Shown here in pieces: positions 23,436 to 32,576 of a stretch of 64,000 bases of DNA. A model generated the notes under the pieces. The model was not told the DNA's origin and did no database searches. It saw only the letters and a program-made list of their open reading frames with translations. Position 1 is the stretch's first letter; every line of letters starts with the position of its first letter. Origin of the DNA: Alopecurus myosuroides (lineage: Eukaryota; Streptophyta; Magnoliopsida; Poales; Poaceae); assembly GCA_028641055.1 (NCBI GenBank), contig CM054058.1:495613007-495677006 (forward strand), in the 5' to 3' direction. The position numbers were made by a program, and so were the translations under genes.

Positions 23436-23625
23436 GCAGCCGGCCGTGGAGGAGCACCAGGCGTGGAGGAGCACCAGGCCGTGGAGGAGCAGGCGTGGAT
23501 CGAGGAGCAGGCGTGAACCAGCGCCCGTGTGGAGGAGCAGGCGTGAACCAGCGCCCGTGGAGGAGGAGCGCCCGTGGAGGAGGAGCAGGCGTGGATCGAG
23601 GAGCAGGTCTTCGTCTTCATCACCT
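23436..23625 (+). repeat. Minisatellite-like GGAGGAGCAGGCGTG repeats
   Basis: Imperfect tandem copies of GTGGAGGAGCA(C/G)CAGGCGTG/GATCGAGGAGCAGGCGTG lie in a CpG-rich leader-like segment. Frames through it are low complexity. A donor-like GAGAAG|GTACAC follows near 23670. Confidence 0.7.
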
Positions 23626-24041
23626 CGATCGCCATCGCCACTGCATCTCGACTCGAGGAGCAGGAGAAGGTACACTGCCCTCGATCTCTCTCCGTAGCAA
23701 AGAATTGCCCTGTGCTTGCCTCTGTTCTGTGGATATGAATTGGGATATCTGAAATTCAGTTAGATATCTGGAATTGAAAGGACAACTATGTGATGAAATT
23801 TGGTGGAACTGTGGTTTGCAGGTTAAAGAATTTTTGTGCTCTCCTTTGCTGGGCTTGATAGAATTCTAGCTGTGTTTTGTGCTCTCCATTTTCTTTTCTG
23901 TAACCCCTAGTATGTGCCAATGTGGAACCATCTGTTCTTGGTTTGGGACAGGTAGTAGAAAACATGGGTGAAGTAACCTGTGAACCCTGGAATGCAATGT
24001 GAATAAGGCACTAGATTGAGGGGATTGGATGGTTTTTGTGC

Positions 24042-24170
24042 AGGTACACATTGAGAGTTGCCAATGTTTCGCCGGAACGTCGATTCATTTCCGTTCCGGC
24101 GAATTTCTGGCACTCCGGCATGGCCTTTTTTAGCAAAGGTCATGCCGAAATTTTTCGTCCAACTGTTAGC
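24042..24170 (+). promoter_or_regulatory. Second leader segment with hairpin 2
   Basis: After an acceptor-like tttttgtgcag| there is a perfect 12-bp stem: TTCGCCGGAACG at 24068-24079 and CGTTCCGGCGAA at 24092-24103, loop 12 bases. A further ten-pair stem is CGGCATGGCC...GGTCATGCCG (about 24115-24148). The segment is homologous to the leader before the transposase (19182-19320) and is probably 5' untranslated sequence of the second gene. Confidence 0.65.
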
Positions 24171-25180
24171 ATTTTTTAGCAAAGGATAGAAAAGACCAAG
24201 CAACAAATTCATCAAAATCATGGCCCGAGCTCAAACCTAAAATATGATGCAAGATAATTGCTTTGACAATGCATAGTATCTCACCTTCAAATAAAGGCTT
24301 AATGCTATTAACTCTAGCTTGCCACATGTTATTATCTATTGCCCATCGAAATCCCTGTAGAGAATTGCTTTACATGGAACAATCACAAAACTATGTGCAT
24401 CCATATCAATAAATTGTTCAAGAGGAGACCACCAGGCTTGCACTGGTCGTCTGGTCCCTAAAATGAAAATATCCCTGTATAAACTATGTAGATATTTAGG
24501 TTGTTTTCTTAAGCCCCTAAAATGAAAATATGCACACTCATAGTCTGCTGCCACATACTCATATATGGTTTTAAGTTTGAGCCAACATTCTGGACACTAT
24601 TAGGATCTGAAAGTCACCAGACATAGATACCTTACCCAGTGGATACCATGTGCTATGTATAGGTTCAGTAACATGAGAGGGCGAAAGATCCACTCACCAC
24701 TATATTACTTGTCTAGTGCACTGTGCCATTTTCCATGTTCTATGCCATATGGTCCTTGATTATTATGCTCAAAGTGTACTTTTGGGAAGCACACAGCAGA
24801 TGCTAACCCACATATGGGATCGTGTTCTTTTTCGTGGTGTAGCTTATCTTCTTCTTCAGTCTATTCATTCTTCGGAAATTGAAATAAATAAAAAATATTT
24901 TGAATTGTGCTCTCACTCTATTATGAATCAAATGATACTGGCATACTGCTCCGAAGCATTTACAACTTATTCGAAAGGACCAACTGAAAATAGTGTAATT
25001 ATAGCCCATGGTGATCATTCTCCATCTGTTCCAAACTATAAGGCACATAATTATACGTACGCTCAATATTAGTAGTAATTAGTATGCAGTTTAAACTTTC
25101 ACTGTATCATATTTATAGGTTGAGAACTGAGAGATGGATAAATTATCCAGTAGCTTGAAAGGGTGAGAATTTGTACTTAC
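24171..25180. other. Non-coding filler in the CACTA, possibly captured DNA
   Basis: No supportable CACTA gene. On the - strand at 24336-24554 an open frame is interrupted twice by the acceptor-like TTTTCATTTTAGGG, which hints at a further captured host fragment. I do not recognise it. Confidence 0.4.
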
Positions 25181-26600
25181 AACGAAGGTATAAATTGATC
25201 CCACATTCAGAATGGCCAGCTCTCTCAGCTGCTGCTTCTTGTAGTAGTCCATCGACTCGTCCTGATGTATGATGATAGCGCTAGTTAGCAACAACACAGT
25301 GAAACTGTGAAGAATGGGCCAAAAAAATAAGAGGAGATAGATGCGCTCACAATTGGTTTGAGAAGATCTTCCAGGATGGTCACGGCCTGGTTTAGACGCG
25401 TATCAATCATATCTGCTGGAAACTCTGCTTCCACAAGAACATGCAGTGCCTCATTGAGGTGCTCATACCCAGGCTTATCTCTCAGCTTGTCCTCCTATAT
25501 TACAATAGTTAACAATATATTCATTATGTTGGCCATGCCACGCTAGGGGGTGCCAAGAAACAGAAATTGAGCTAGAGATTACATGTACGTAACAAGAGTG
25601 CAATAGTCTTGTATTACGCAACAGATACATTAAAGTGAAGCTCATCGTCAAAGCCTATAACTAAAGAGCAAGGCTGAAATCTTTTAGTGTCCGAGGGTAC
25701 CACGGTACCACTGCAACGATTTCAAAAGCTTATGTTTGCATCAGAGCAGTAAGATATCGGATTTAGAAAGCTTATATTTGCATCTAAAACGACTTCTGTT
25801 TTCGGCAGACTAGCATCAGAGTAATATGCTAAGCTAAAAGCTCATGACTGTAAATGTGAGGTACAAAGAGGACTCGTAAGATGCAACGACATTGCTAAAT
25901 TCTCTTACATCTCACAATCTTAAAGGCTTAAATTATAGGGATATATCTTTGAATCAATACCATTGATATATCAAGAATAGATGTCATCAGTAATCAGTGA
26001 ATAGCAAGATCCAAATAATGAAGGCTAAGCAGCAACAGAAAGCTAGAGTGCTTATGAGATAGCCACCGATAGAAGATATTTTGATTCAGCCTATACTAAG
26101 GGCAGTTAAACTGTATGTTCAAAAGGTAGCCTGCACTAACCAACAGAGCCACTAACCTAGAGGTCCTACATCAACAACCAGGATGAACAAGTAACAGAAT
26201 ATTCAAACTTAACAGCATTAGCACTTGCAGTCTGGTGATAACTAGATGAGCTCCAGATAGTTCGCTTAGTTTGAAGTAACTTGGTAATCATGGGTATCAA
26301 TCAGACCAGCCCAAGCTTCCGTTGTTTATGGTATTAGTGACATACTATTAATAAATTAGCCAATTTAACCATGAGGGGACATATTTCTTAATTTTATTCC
26401 ACATTAGAATTGTAATAGTAACACATGGGACATCAGTACATCCTGAAAGTGTCCAACTGTTTTAACCAAACATAGTTACGAAAATCAGGAACTGGGGAAC
26501 AATACATGATAGTGTGCTTAGTTACCTTTACAGAATCTTTAACTGAACCACGCCCACGGATATAAACTCTGCACTGGGTCGTAGCTTCAACTCTTTTCAG
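25181..26600 (-). pseudogene. Captured fragment of a host STAR/KH RNA-binding protein gene (SPIN1-like)
   Basis: Three exons lie in order on the - strand, all in phase 0. Exon 26600-26526 reads [20 protein letters not shown]..., the KH core, and ends at a donor GTAACT. Exon 25494-25351 begins [20 protein letters not shown] and covers the end of the KH/QUA2 region, between an acceptor TATAG| and a donor GTGAGC. Exon 25261-25181 begins DESMDYYKKQQLRELAILN, with acceptor CATCAG| and donor GTAAGT. Plant STAR-type KH proteins (rice SPIN1 and relatives) have this order. The N-terminal exon with the GPRG loop and the C-terminal exons are not seen, and the last eight codons diverge from the family. 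The fragment lies antisense to the CACTA genes, between the second leader and its coding exon. It is a transduplicated gene piece; any role in silencing the parent gene is speculation. Confidence 0.85.
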
Positions 26601-27660
26601 TGGACAATACACTCACGGCTGTACTTTGTGTTTCAATCAGGCATATAAGGACTGCTACCCATATATAAGGACCAAAATCTCTTGTAACCAGGTCCAACTT
26701 TCGTAGCTTAGTTTCCATCCTGCAATAATTGCAGCAGAGAAGAAAGAGTCTAGCTGTCTCTACCAACTCCAGAAAATATTCATGTAATACCACTGGATGG
26801 TTGAGATGGACTGGGGCTCATTTTCGATGTATTGACTACCAAGGCATGGTTCCTCTAGACCTCTACCTATATCAAGGGGTGATGTCTTGTGTGATTGCAT
26901 TGCTCACCGAATCACCACCACTAGCTGCCCATGGCTTCACCTTCATGTTTTTGCCTTCTGCTGCTCCTGGCCATCTTTGCCATGTGTCGTGCCCGCCTAC
27001 TAACTGAAGATATCGATAGCTACTCTAATAAGTAAAAGTTGGAAGAATGTACAAATATATTTCTGTTATCCTAGCCAATTAAAATTGACCTCTAGTAAGT
27101 CAGGTTGTGTCAGTGTAGGATATATGCTATCTTATGGTTTGTAGACCATATGATGTTTGATGTTATCTGTTTGAGTACTAGTATATATTCAATCACATAT
27201 AAGGCTGAAGGTTATTGTTTAAGCAAGTTCTAATGTTTGACCTACAGGGTATGTTCTAATGTAAGAAAAAAAAATGCATCAAAACAACAGAAGTACAGAA
27301 CATGACTTTAAGCGCTATAATTCACATAAACTTTTGCTTGGTTTGCAGCCCGAGTGGACTTGATTCAACACCACTTAGCTAATATTCAACAAGGAACTCA
27401 ACAGTTGACATTTTAGACAGAGAGTCCCACGAGATATAATTACTTAAAGAGCCTAAACTACCACAAAATGCATTGAACTAGGTGTGTCTAGTATCAGAGT
27501 GGTCTAAATTATCACAATTATGCAAGCCCACATTACTAACCCAAGTTCACAAGATGGTTTTACCACAAAATGATTTTGTGTGTGTATTATCCAAGCACGT
27601 CTATATTGAATAATTTGAAATCCAACTCAAAAACTCAAATTTGAATGTTATTACAGAAAC
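26601..27660. other. Non-coding sequence before the second CACTA gene
   Basis: AT-rich, without a recognisable gene. A splice acceptor (ttattacag|) lies at about 27656, just before the ATG at 27661. I therefore infer that a long intron from the leader near 24.1 kb spans this stretch and the captured KH exons. The - strand frame at 26587-26793 overlaps the KH exon end and was probably host intron. Confidence 0.45.
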
Positions 27661-30600
27661 ATGTCTGGCTCTTCCAAGCACGTGTCCGTGCCCGAAGCCG
27701 GTGCCGAGGAAGAGGGCTGGGAGGCCCACGCTGCAACCAGAAGTGAGGAAGAGGACGTTGATTGGGGGTACTTGGAGGAAGAGGACCAGGATAAGAGAAC
27801 CGATGGTGGTGGCACTGACCGCACGGCGGCTGGTGGTAGCGGCGACGCCGCCCCGACGACCGATAAGAAGAATAAGAAGCCCCGGGCCCCAAGGAAGGAT
27901 CGTAAGCCGCAAGTGCTCGCGAACGTCACCGATACAATCACCAAGGTCTCGCCGAGTGGCCTACCATTGGCGCCTCGATCTGTTACCTCAGGGTACGGCA
28001 TGCAGCTAGGGTGCATCGTGCGGGAAAGCATGTCGATCAACACGTTTGACCTTAGAAGCGACGACAACAAGGCTTTGGTCGAAATCCTTCTGAAGAAGCT
28101 TCACCAGCGATACACGTTCCCGGAGCCGTTCAACAAACAGGTGGACTCTTTAGCCATCACGAAGATGAGCACCGCGTTGAGCAGCTGGAAATCCCGGGTG
28201 AAGAAGAAGATTGAAAAAGGTAAAAGCTGGGAGGAGATCAGTCGAAAAGACCCGACGCTTCTGAAAGAAGATTTCGAGATATTTAAGCAGTACTTGAACA
28301 CCGAGGAGTGTAAAAAATGGACAAAATGGGGGCAGGATATGCGGGACCAAAACATAGGGCACCAACATCTCGGAAGCGGTGGTTACCAAGGAAAACAGGC
28401 TACTTGGGAGAAGGAGGACCGCGAGATGGAACGTCTCGGAAGAGATAACCCCTGGCACAAAATCACGGACTTACAAGTTAGGAACTTTGTCCGATCCCGG
28501 TACTTCTTAGACTGGAAGACGGGGGAATTCGTGACGAAAGACGAGGACGTGAAGGAATTTGAGAAACATTTGGTAAGGACACATATATCTCAAGTACATG
28601 TATATTGCATTGATCTAATAATTAGATAATGGGCTCACCTTAATTTCCTTTTGTCCGAAGGAGAGGGAGTTGCGGAAATCTGACTCGTCCGAAGGGTCGA
28701 CGAGTCGGTGGGACACGCCTTTCAACAGAGCGACGAACGCATACAAGCAAAGGCCGTTGGATGCCCCGCCGACGTCAGCTGGCCGCATCTCCGGCTTTGG
28801 GCTAAACATGAAGGTAGCCGAGTACTACTCAGATGCCAAGTCAGAAAAGAAGAGGAAGACGAAATCGACTAAGGATGATGAGGAGGTCGCGGAGCTGAAG
28901 AAGAAGATGGCGGCTCTAGAGAAGAAACTGGAGAGCAGAGAGGTGGACCCCGACAGGCTCAACCGATTAGTGGATGAGAGGCTCAAGGAAGTCATCCCCG
29001 CTGGGCTGATGGAGGGGCTAGCTTCCTGGAATGCGGGGGGTCAAATTGGACCGATCCATCTGCCCAGCTTCATCGGCAGCAACTCAAGCATGAACCAGCA
29101 AGTGCCGCCGCAACAGCTGACCCCCCAGACGCCGGCGCCACTCCTTCTGGTCACATCGCCGCCCCCTTCGGCAGCAATGCCGAAGAATGATGGGCAGGGC
29201 ACCGTCGCCCTTGTCTCGACACCCGCCGAGCTAGACGCCATCACCAAGGTAACTAATTAGTTAATCGTGATCTAACTACGCATTCTCAAGATGACTGTCA
29301 TCTCATGATGCCTGGTATGTTGCACAACAGGACGAACCTTGCGTACTACTGCATCGTGTGGTGCCGGGCGGAGAGTTGGTGGATGTTGCTACCGGCACTA
29401 TTATACAACCCATGCAACGCACTATGCACCACTCTCGAATGGACCAGAACGTGATGAAGGTGAAGTTGGCCAATGTAGTGCCGGAGTATCGCGACGTCCT
29501 CCCCCCCTTTCAACCTCCAGGCTGCGACGAGGAAAACTTGGTACTTGGAGAGTGCACGACTTGGGTGATGCAATGGCCGAAGAGCCAGATTCGTCTTGGG
29601 GGGGGTCTTGTGATCAAGCGCAACACCGGCGCCACATCCCCTATGGCCCCGCAGAATAAGATCGTCCGGCCCATGAAGAAAAGAGCCCTTCAGACTGCAC
29701 CCAAGGCCGCCGCCCCTCAGAAGGAAACAGTACTCGTCGCCACCACCACCACCCAGAAGGAACCGGCGGTTGTTGCCACCACCACCCAGAAGGAACCGGC
29801 GGTTGTTGCCACCACAACAAGGCACAAAGTGTTGTTGGGAAATATGCCGCAACGACCGCCCAAAAGATCATCAAAAGCAGTTGTGCCTCAACCGCCGGCA
29901 TCACAGCCGCCGGCATCACAGCCGCCGTCACCACCAAAGGACGTGGACAACCAGTTTGCTGGAGCCGCCGGTGTCGAAGACTATCATTACGATGACAATG
30001 TCGACATCAATGCCTACCTCAACACGGGCTACAGCCAAGATAGGTACATGCCTGATATGAATCGTGACGACGAAGCCTTCCGCAGTCACGACGATCAACC
30101 TAGACGTACTGAAGTCACGCAGCGTCTGACCTACCCGGAGGGTACAGTATTCAGCCCTGGCACACTGCATAAGACAATCGAAGGGTCGTCCCGAGCACCC
30201 GCACCCCCAGCTCCCTCACCCCCAGCTCCCGCAGCAGATCAAGCCACCGCCAGCAAGAAGATTAGGAAGAGACCTGCTAAAAAGGTCCAGCATACTAAGA
30301 TCTTGGCCGACGCCGTGATACGACCCCCTAAGGATGGCTTGACCCGCTTGCATGAAGCTGGGAAACCGATACTGGGTCCGGACGAGATACATGGGGCAAC
30401 TGGACCAATGCTCACATTGCAGAACATTATCGTGATGCTAGAGGGTCTCCTTCTTCAAGACAAGTGTCCAAATTACCCTGTGTTCACGGTCAAGGTGCCA
30501 GAGGGCCCGGACTTCGTCAACGAAGACCCCGCGGGACTGTTCTTCATAGCGTATGAGGATATCTTCAGTCTGTTTCACTCGAGACGGCTGGACTATAACT

Positions 30601-31474
30601 TGGTCCGCCTATACGCGCTCAATGCTCAGCTGCAGATCCAGCGAGAGTTACCCCCTAACGTTATGGTAGCGGATCCCTACTACATGCGTGATAGCCAGCT
30701 GGAGGAAGGATCAAGTACACGGACCAAGGCAGTGAAGTACCTCGAGAGCTTCATGTTGAGAAACGGTCAGAACAAGACGGACATTCTTTTGCCTGTCTTC
30801 CCCGAGTAAGTCTCGCGATCGTCTTAGCTAATGTTTTTTTTCTAGGTTTCATCCATTGCTTATCCTGGATTCAATTGCATGTGTTGAGCAGGGACACATA
30901 CTGCACACTCATCGTGCTTTGCCCACAATATTCACTTGCCCAATACTTCGACTCGTCGAATGTGACGAAGAGGAAAGACTACACCAGAATAAGGGGTGTT
31001 CTCGATGAGGCTATCAATGGCTACGCCCAAAATGGAGGCACATTCGAAAAGAAACAAGAATGTATCAGGCCGGCAACTGGCAAATACGGGTTCAGGCACG
31101 TGACCGATTTCCCCTGCATCAAGCAGCCGGCTTGGAGCACGAAAGAGGCCTTCTATGCCCTCCATCACCTCAAAGGGATTGTCCGCGATGCAAACAATTT
31201 GAATCATCCTTCTAGACTCCGAGACTGGTCCAACAAAATGGCGGGGGAAATCTCACAGGAAGATCTTATACAAGATTTTCATCGCATCAAAGTCAAGTTG
31301 TCGGAGATAATCATTGAAGATGTCAACAAAAAGGGAGGGCCCTTGCACCAACCCATAGGGTTATGCCAGAGGGATATCCAGGAACGCCTAGAGCGGCAGG
31401 CTGATCGTAGGTCGTGGATGACGAAGGAGCTATATAAGCCCTTTCCGGCGCCGCTCCAGTTGAGGTATCGTTGA
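27661..31474 (+). CDS. CACTA accessory protein: Transposase_24-like region fused to a Ulp1-like fold
   Basis: Predicted exons 27661-28572, 28661-29248, 29331-30805 and 30892-31474 (3558 nt, 1185 codons) all use GT-AG sites and keep phase. Residues about 60-330 resemble the Transposase_24 (En/Spm, Ptta) DNA-binding region, including GSGGYQGKQATWEKE near 238. A Lys/Glu coiled coil follows (about 363-395), then a Gln/Pro-rich stretch. Exon 3 starts with a block like DUF8039 (DEPCVLLHRVVPGG) and then has TTQKEPAVV tandem repeats, PPASQPPASQPP and a basic KKIRKRPAKK. Exon 3 end and exon 4 resemble the C48/Ulp1 cysteine protease fold. The Asp motif is present (AQYFDSS) and the Gln-Pro is kept (IKQPA), but the usual His-Trp is TYC and the usual CGYY is KEAFYA. 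A structural or binding role, perhaps at subterminal repeats, is inference. Confidence 0.78.
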
Positions 31475-31479
31475 TCGAG

Positions 31480-31695
31480 GTGTGCGTAGCTAGCTACTAT
31501 TAGTTTGTTTAACAAAATTTGCTTAACTTATATAAGCCTAGCTACTATATTAGTTTAGCTCTAAACTTAGGCATAGCTAGCTACTATTAGTTTGCTCTAA
31601 ACTTAGGCCTAGCTAGCTACTATTAGTTAGCTCTAAACTCCTAGCTAGCTACTATTAGTTTGCTCTAAATTAACTTAGGCCTAGCTAGCTTTATG
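31480..31695 (+). repeat. Tandem repeats downstream of the accessory gene
   Basis: Five or six imperfect copies of a roughly 35-50 bp unit built on TAGCTAGCTACTATTAGTTTG and CTCTAAACTTAGGC. The unit contains the palindrome CTAGCTAG. No coding potential. Confidence 0.8.
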
Positions 31696-31781
31696 TTTGT
31701 ATATCTTTGATGTTTATTTTTTGTTTCCTTAGTTGTTTTTTGCATTATACTTACTAATATGCTTGGTGTCTATCTATATAG

Positions 31782-32042
31782 ATGACGTACTACGTGGTGT
31801 TCGAGGGTCGGGTTCCAGGAGTCTATGACGAGTGGAAGGACTGCAAAGCACAGGTCGACAAGTTCAGCGGCAACTGCTATAAAGGATACAAGACTAGACA
31901 CGAGGCGGTTGCGAAGTGGAGGGACCACCAGTCGAAACAGATGAACAAGATGAACAAGATGAACAAGATGGAGGCCTCCTACAAGCTACCGTTCTTGCTC
32001 ACCATCGTCGCCGTGCTTGTAGTCTATTTCATCTTAGCTTAG
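31782..32042 (+). CDS. Small tail-anchored protein with an RNase H1-type hybrid-binding domain
   Basis: 86 codons. Residues 3-47 match the N-terminal hybrid-binding (Cauli_VI/viroplasmin-like) fold of RNase H1: YYVVFEGRVPGVYDEW, CKAQV, KGYKTRHEAVAKW. This fold binds RNA:DNA hybrid or double-stranded RNA in the proteins where it is known. Residues 51-64 are basic with four MNK repeats made by a 9-bp tandem repeat. Residues 67-86 are a hydrophobic segment (LPFLLTIVAVLVVYFILA) ending at the C terminus, typical of a tail anchor. There is no RNase H catalytic domain. The ATG follows directly on 'tatatag', so it could be a separate transcript or a downstream exon; splicing from the preceding gene at TTGAG|GTATCG would meet a stop. 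It lies about 300 bp before the right subterminal array. Its role in the element is unknown. Confidence 0.75.
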   Translation: MTYYVVFEGRVPGVYDEWKDCKAQVDKFSGNCYKGYKTRHEAVAKWRDHQSKQMNKMNKMNKMEASYKLPFLLTIVAVLVVYFILA

Positions 32043-32309
32043 GCATTTGTAACTTGACAACTCGATCGAGTAACTATGTGGTGACAATTATTGTTCGATG
32101 ATGTGTTTGACAACTCGAGTAACTATGTGATCACTTTGAGCCAAATTCGATACTTTGCACTATGTATCACTATTGTGATTAAGTAACTTTGTAAAATATC
32201 AGTAATATGTTATATGTTGTCAAATATCACTGCTGTGAATAATTCCTGTATAATTCCTGTATATTCAAACTGTATACAGCAGAAACAATTTAAATTTCGA
32301 AATATAGCA

Positions 32310-32573
32310 GATGATTCTGTGGCGCACCGTTGGAGAATTCTGTGGCGCACCCAATTCTGTGGCGCACCGTTAAGGGATGCGCCACAGAATCCTCCATTTC
32401 TGTGGCGCACGGTCCAGGTGCGCCACAGAATCCACTATTTCTGTGGCGCACGGGCCTGGTGCGCCACAGAAATTATTTTTGTGGCGTGTGTTCTGTGGCG
32501 CACCCCTGTGGCCCCAGGGTGCGCCACAGAATAGGATTTTGGTGCGCCACAGATAAGGGTTTCCCTACTAGTG
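32310..32573 (+). repeat. Right subterminal and terminal repeats of the CACTA
   Basis: About ten units of TTCTGTGGCGCACC/GGTGCGCCACAGAA, mostly as facing pairs, lead to TTTCCCTACTAGTG at 32573. Between the small gene and this array (32043-32309) the sequence is AT-rich and non-coding. Confidence 0.9.
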
Positions 32574-32576
32574 TCA

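Larger units (their letters stand above)
18459..32573 (+). mobile_element. CACTA (En/Spm-type) DNA transposon, 14115 bp
   Basis: The ends are CACTACTAGGGAA (18459) and TTCCCTACTAGTG (to 32573), a 13-bp inverted repeat with one mismatch. The TSD is TCA at 18456-18458 and 32574-32576, and the unoccupied site is in the 5' LTR of B near 12416. Arrays of TTCTGTGGCGCACC and its inverse sit at both ends. It encodes an intact TNP2-type transposase, a Transposase_24/Ulp1-like protein and a small hybrid-binding-domain protein, all on the + strand. It also holds a captured host KH gene fragment in antisense. With an intact transposase and clean ends it may be, or recently was, autonomous. Confidence 0.96.

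Noticed and set aside
24716..25072. 118-codon frame in the CACTA filler
   Set aside because: It lies between the leader and the captured KH exons, with no domain, no splice context and an AT-biased composition.
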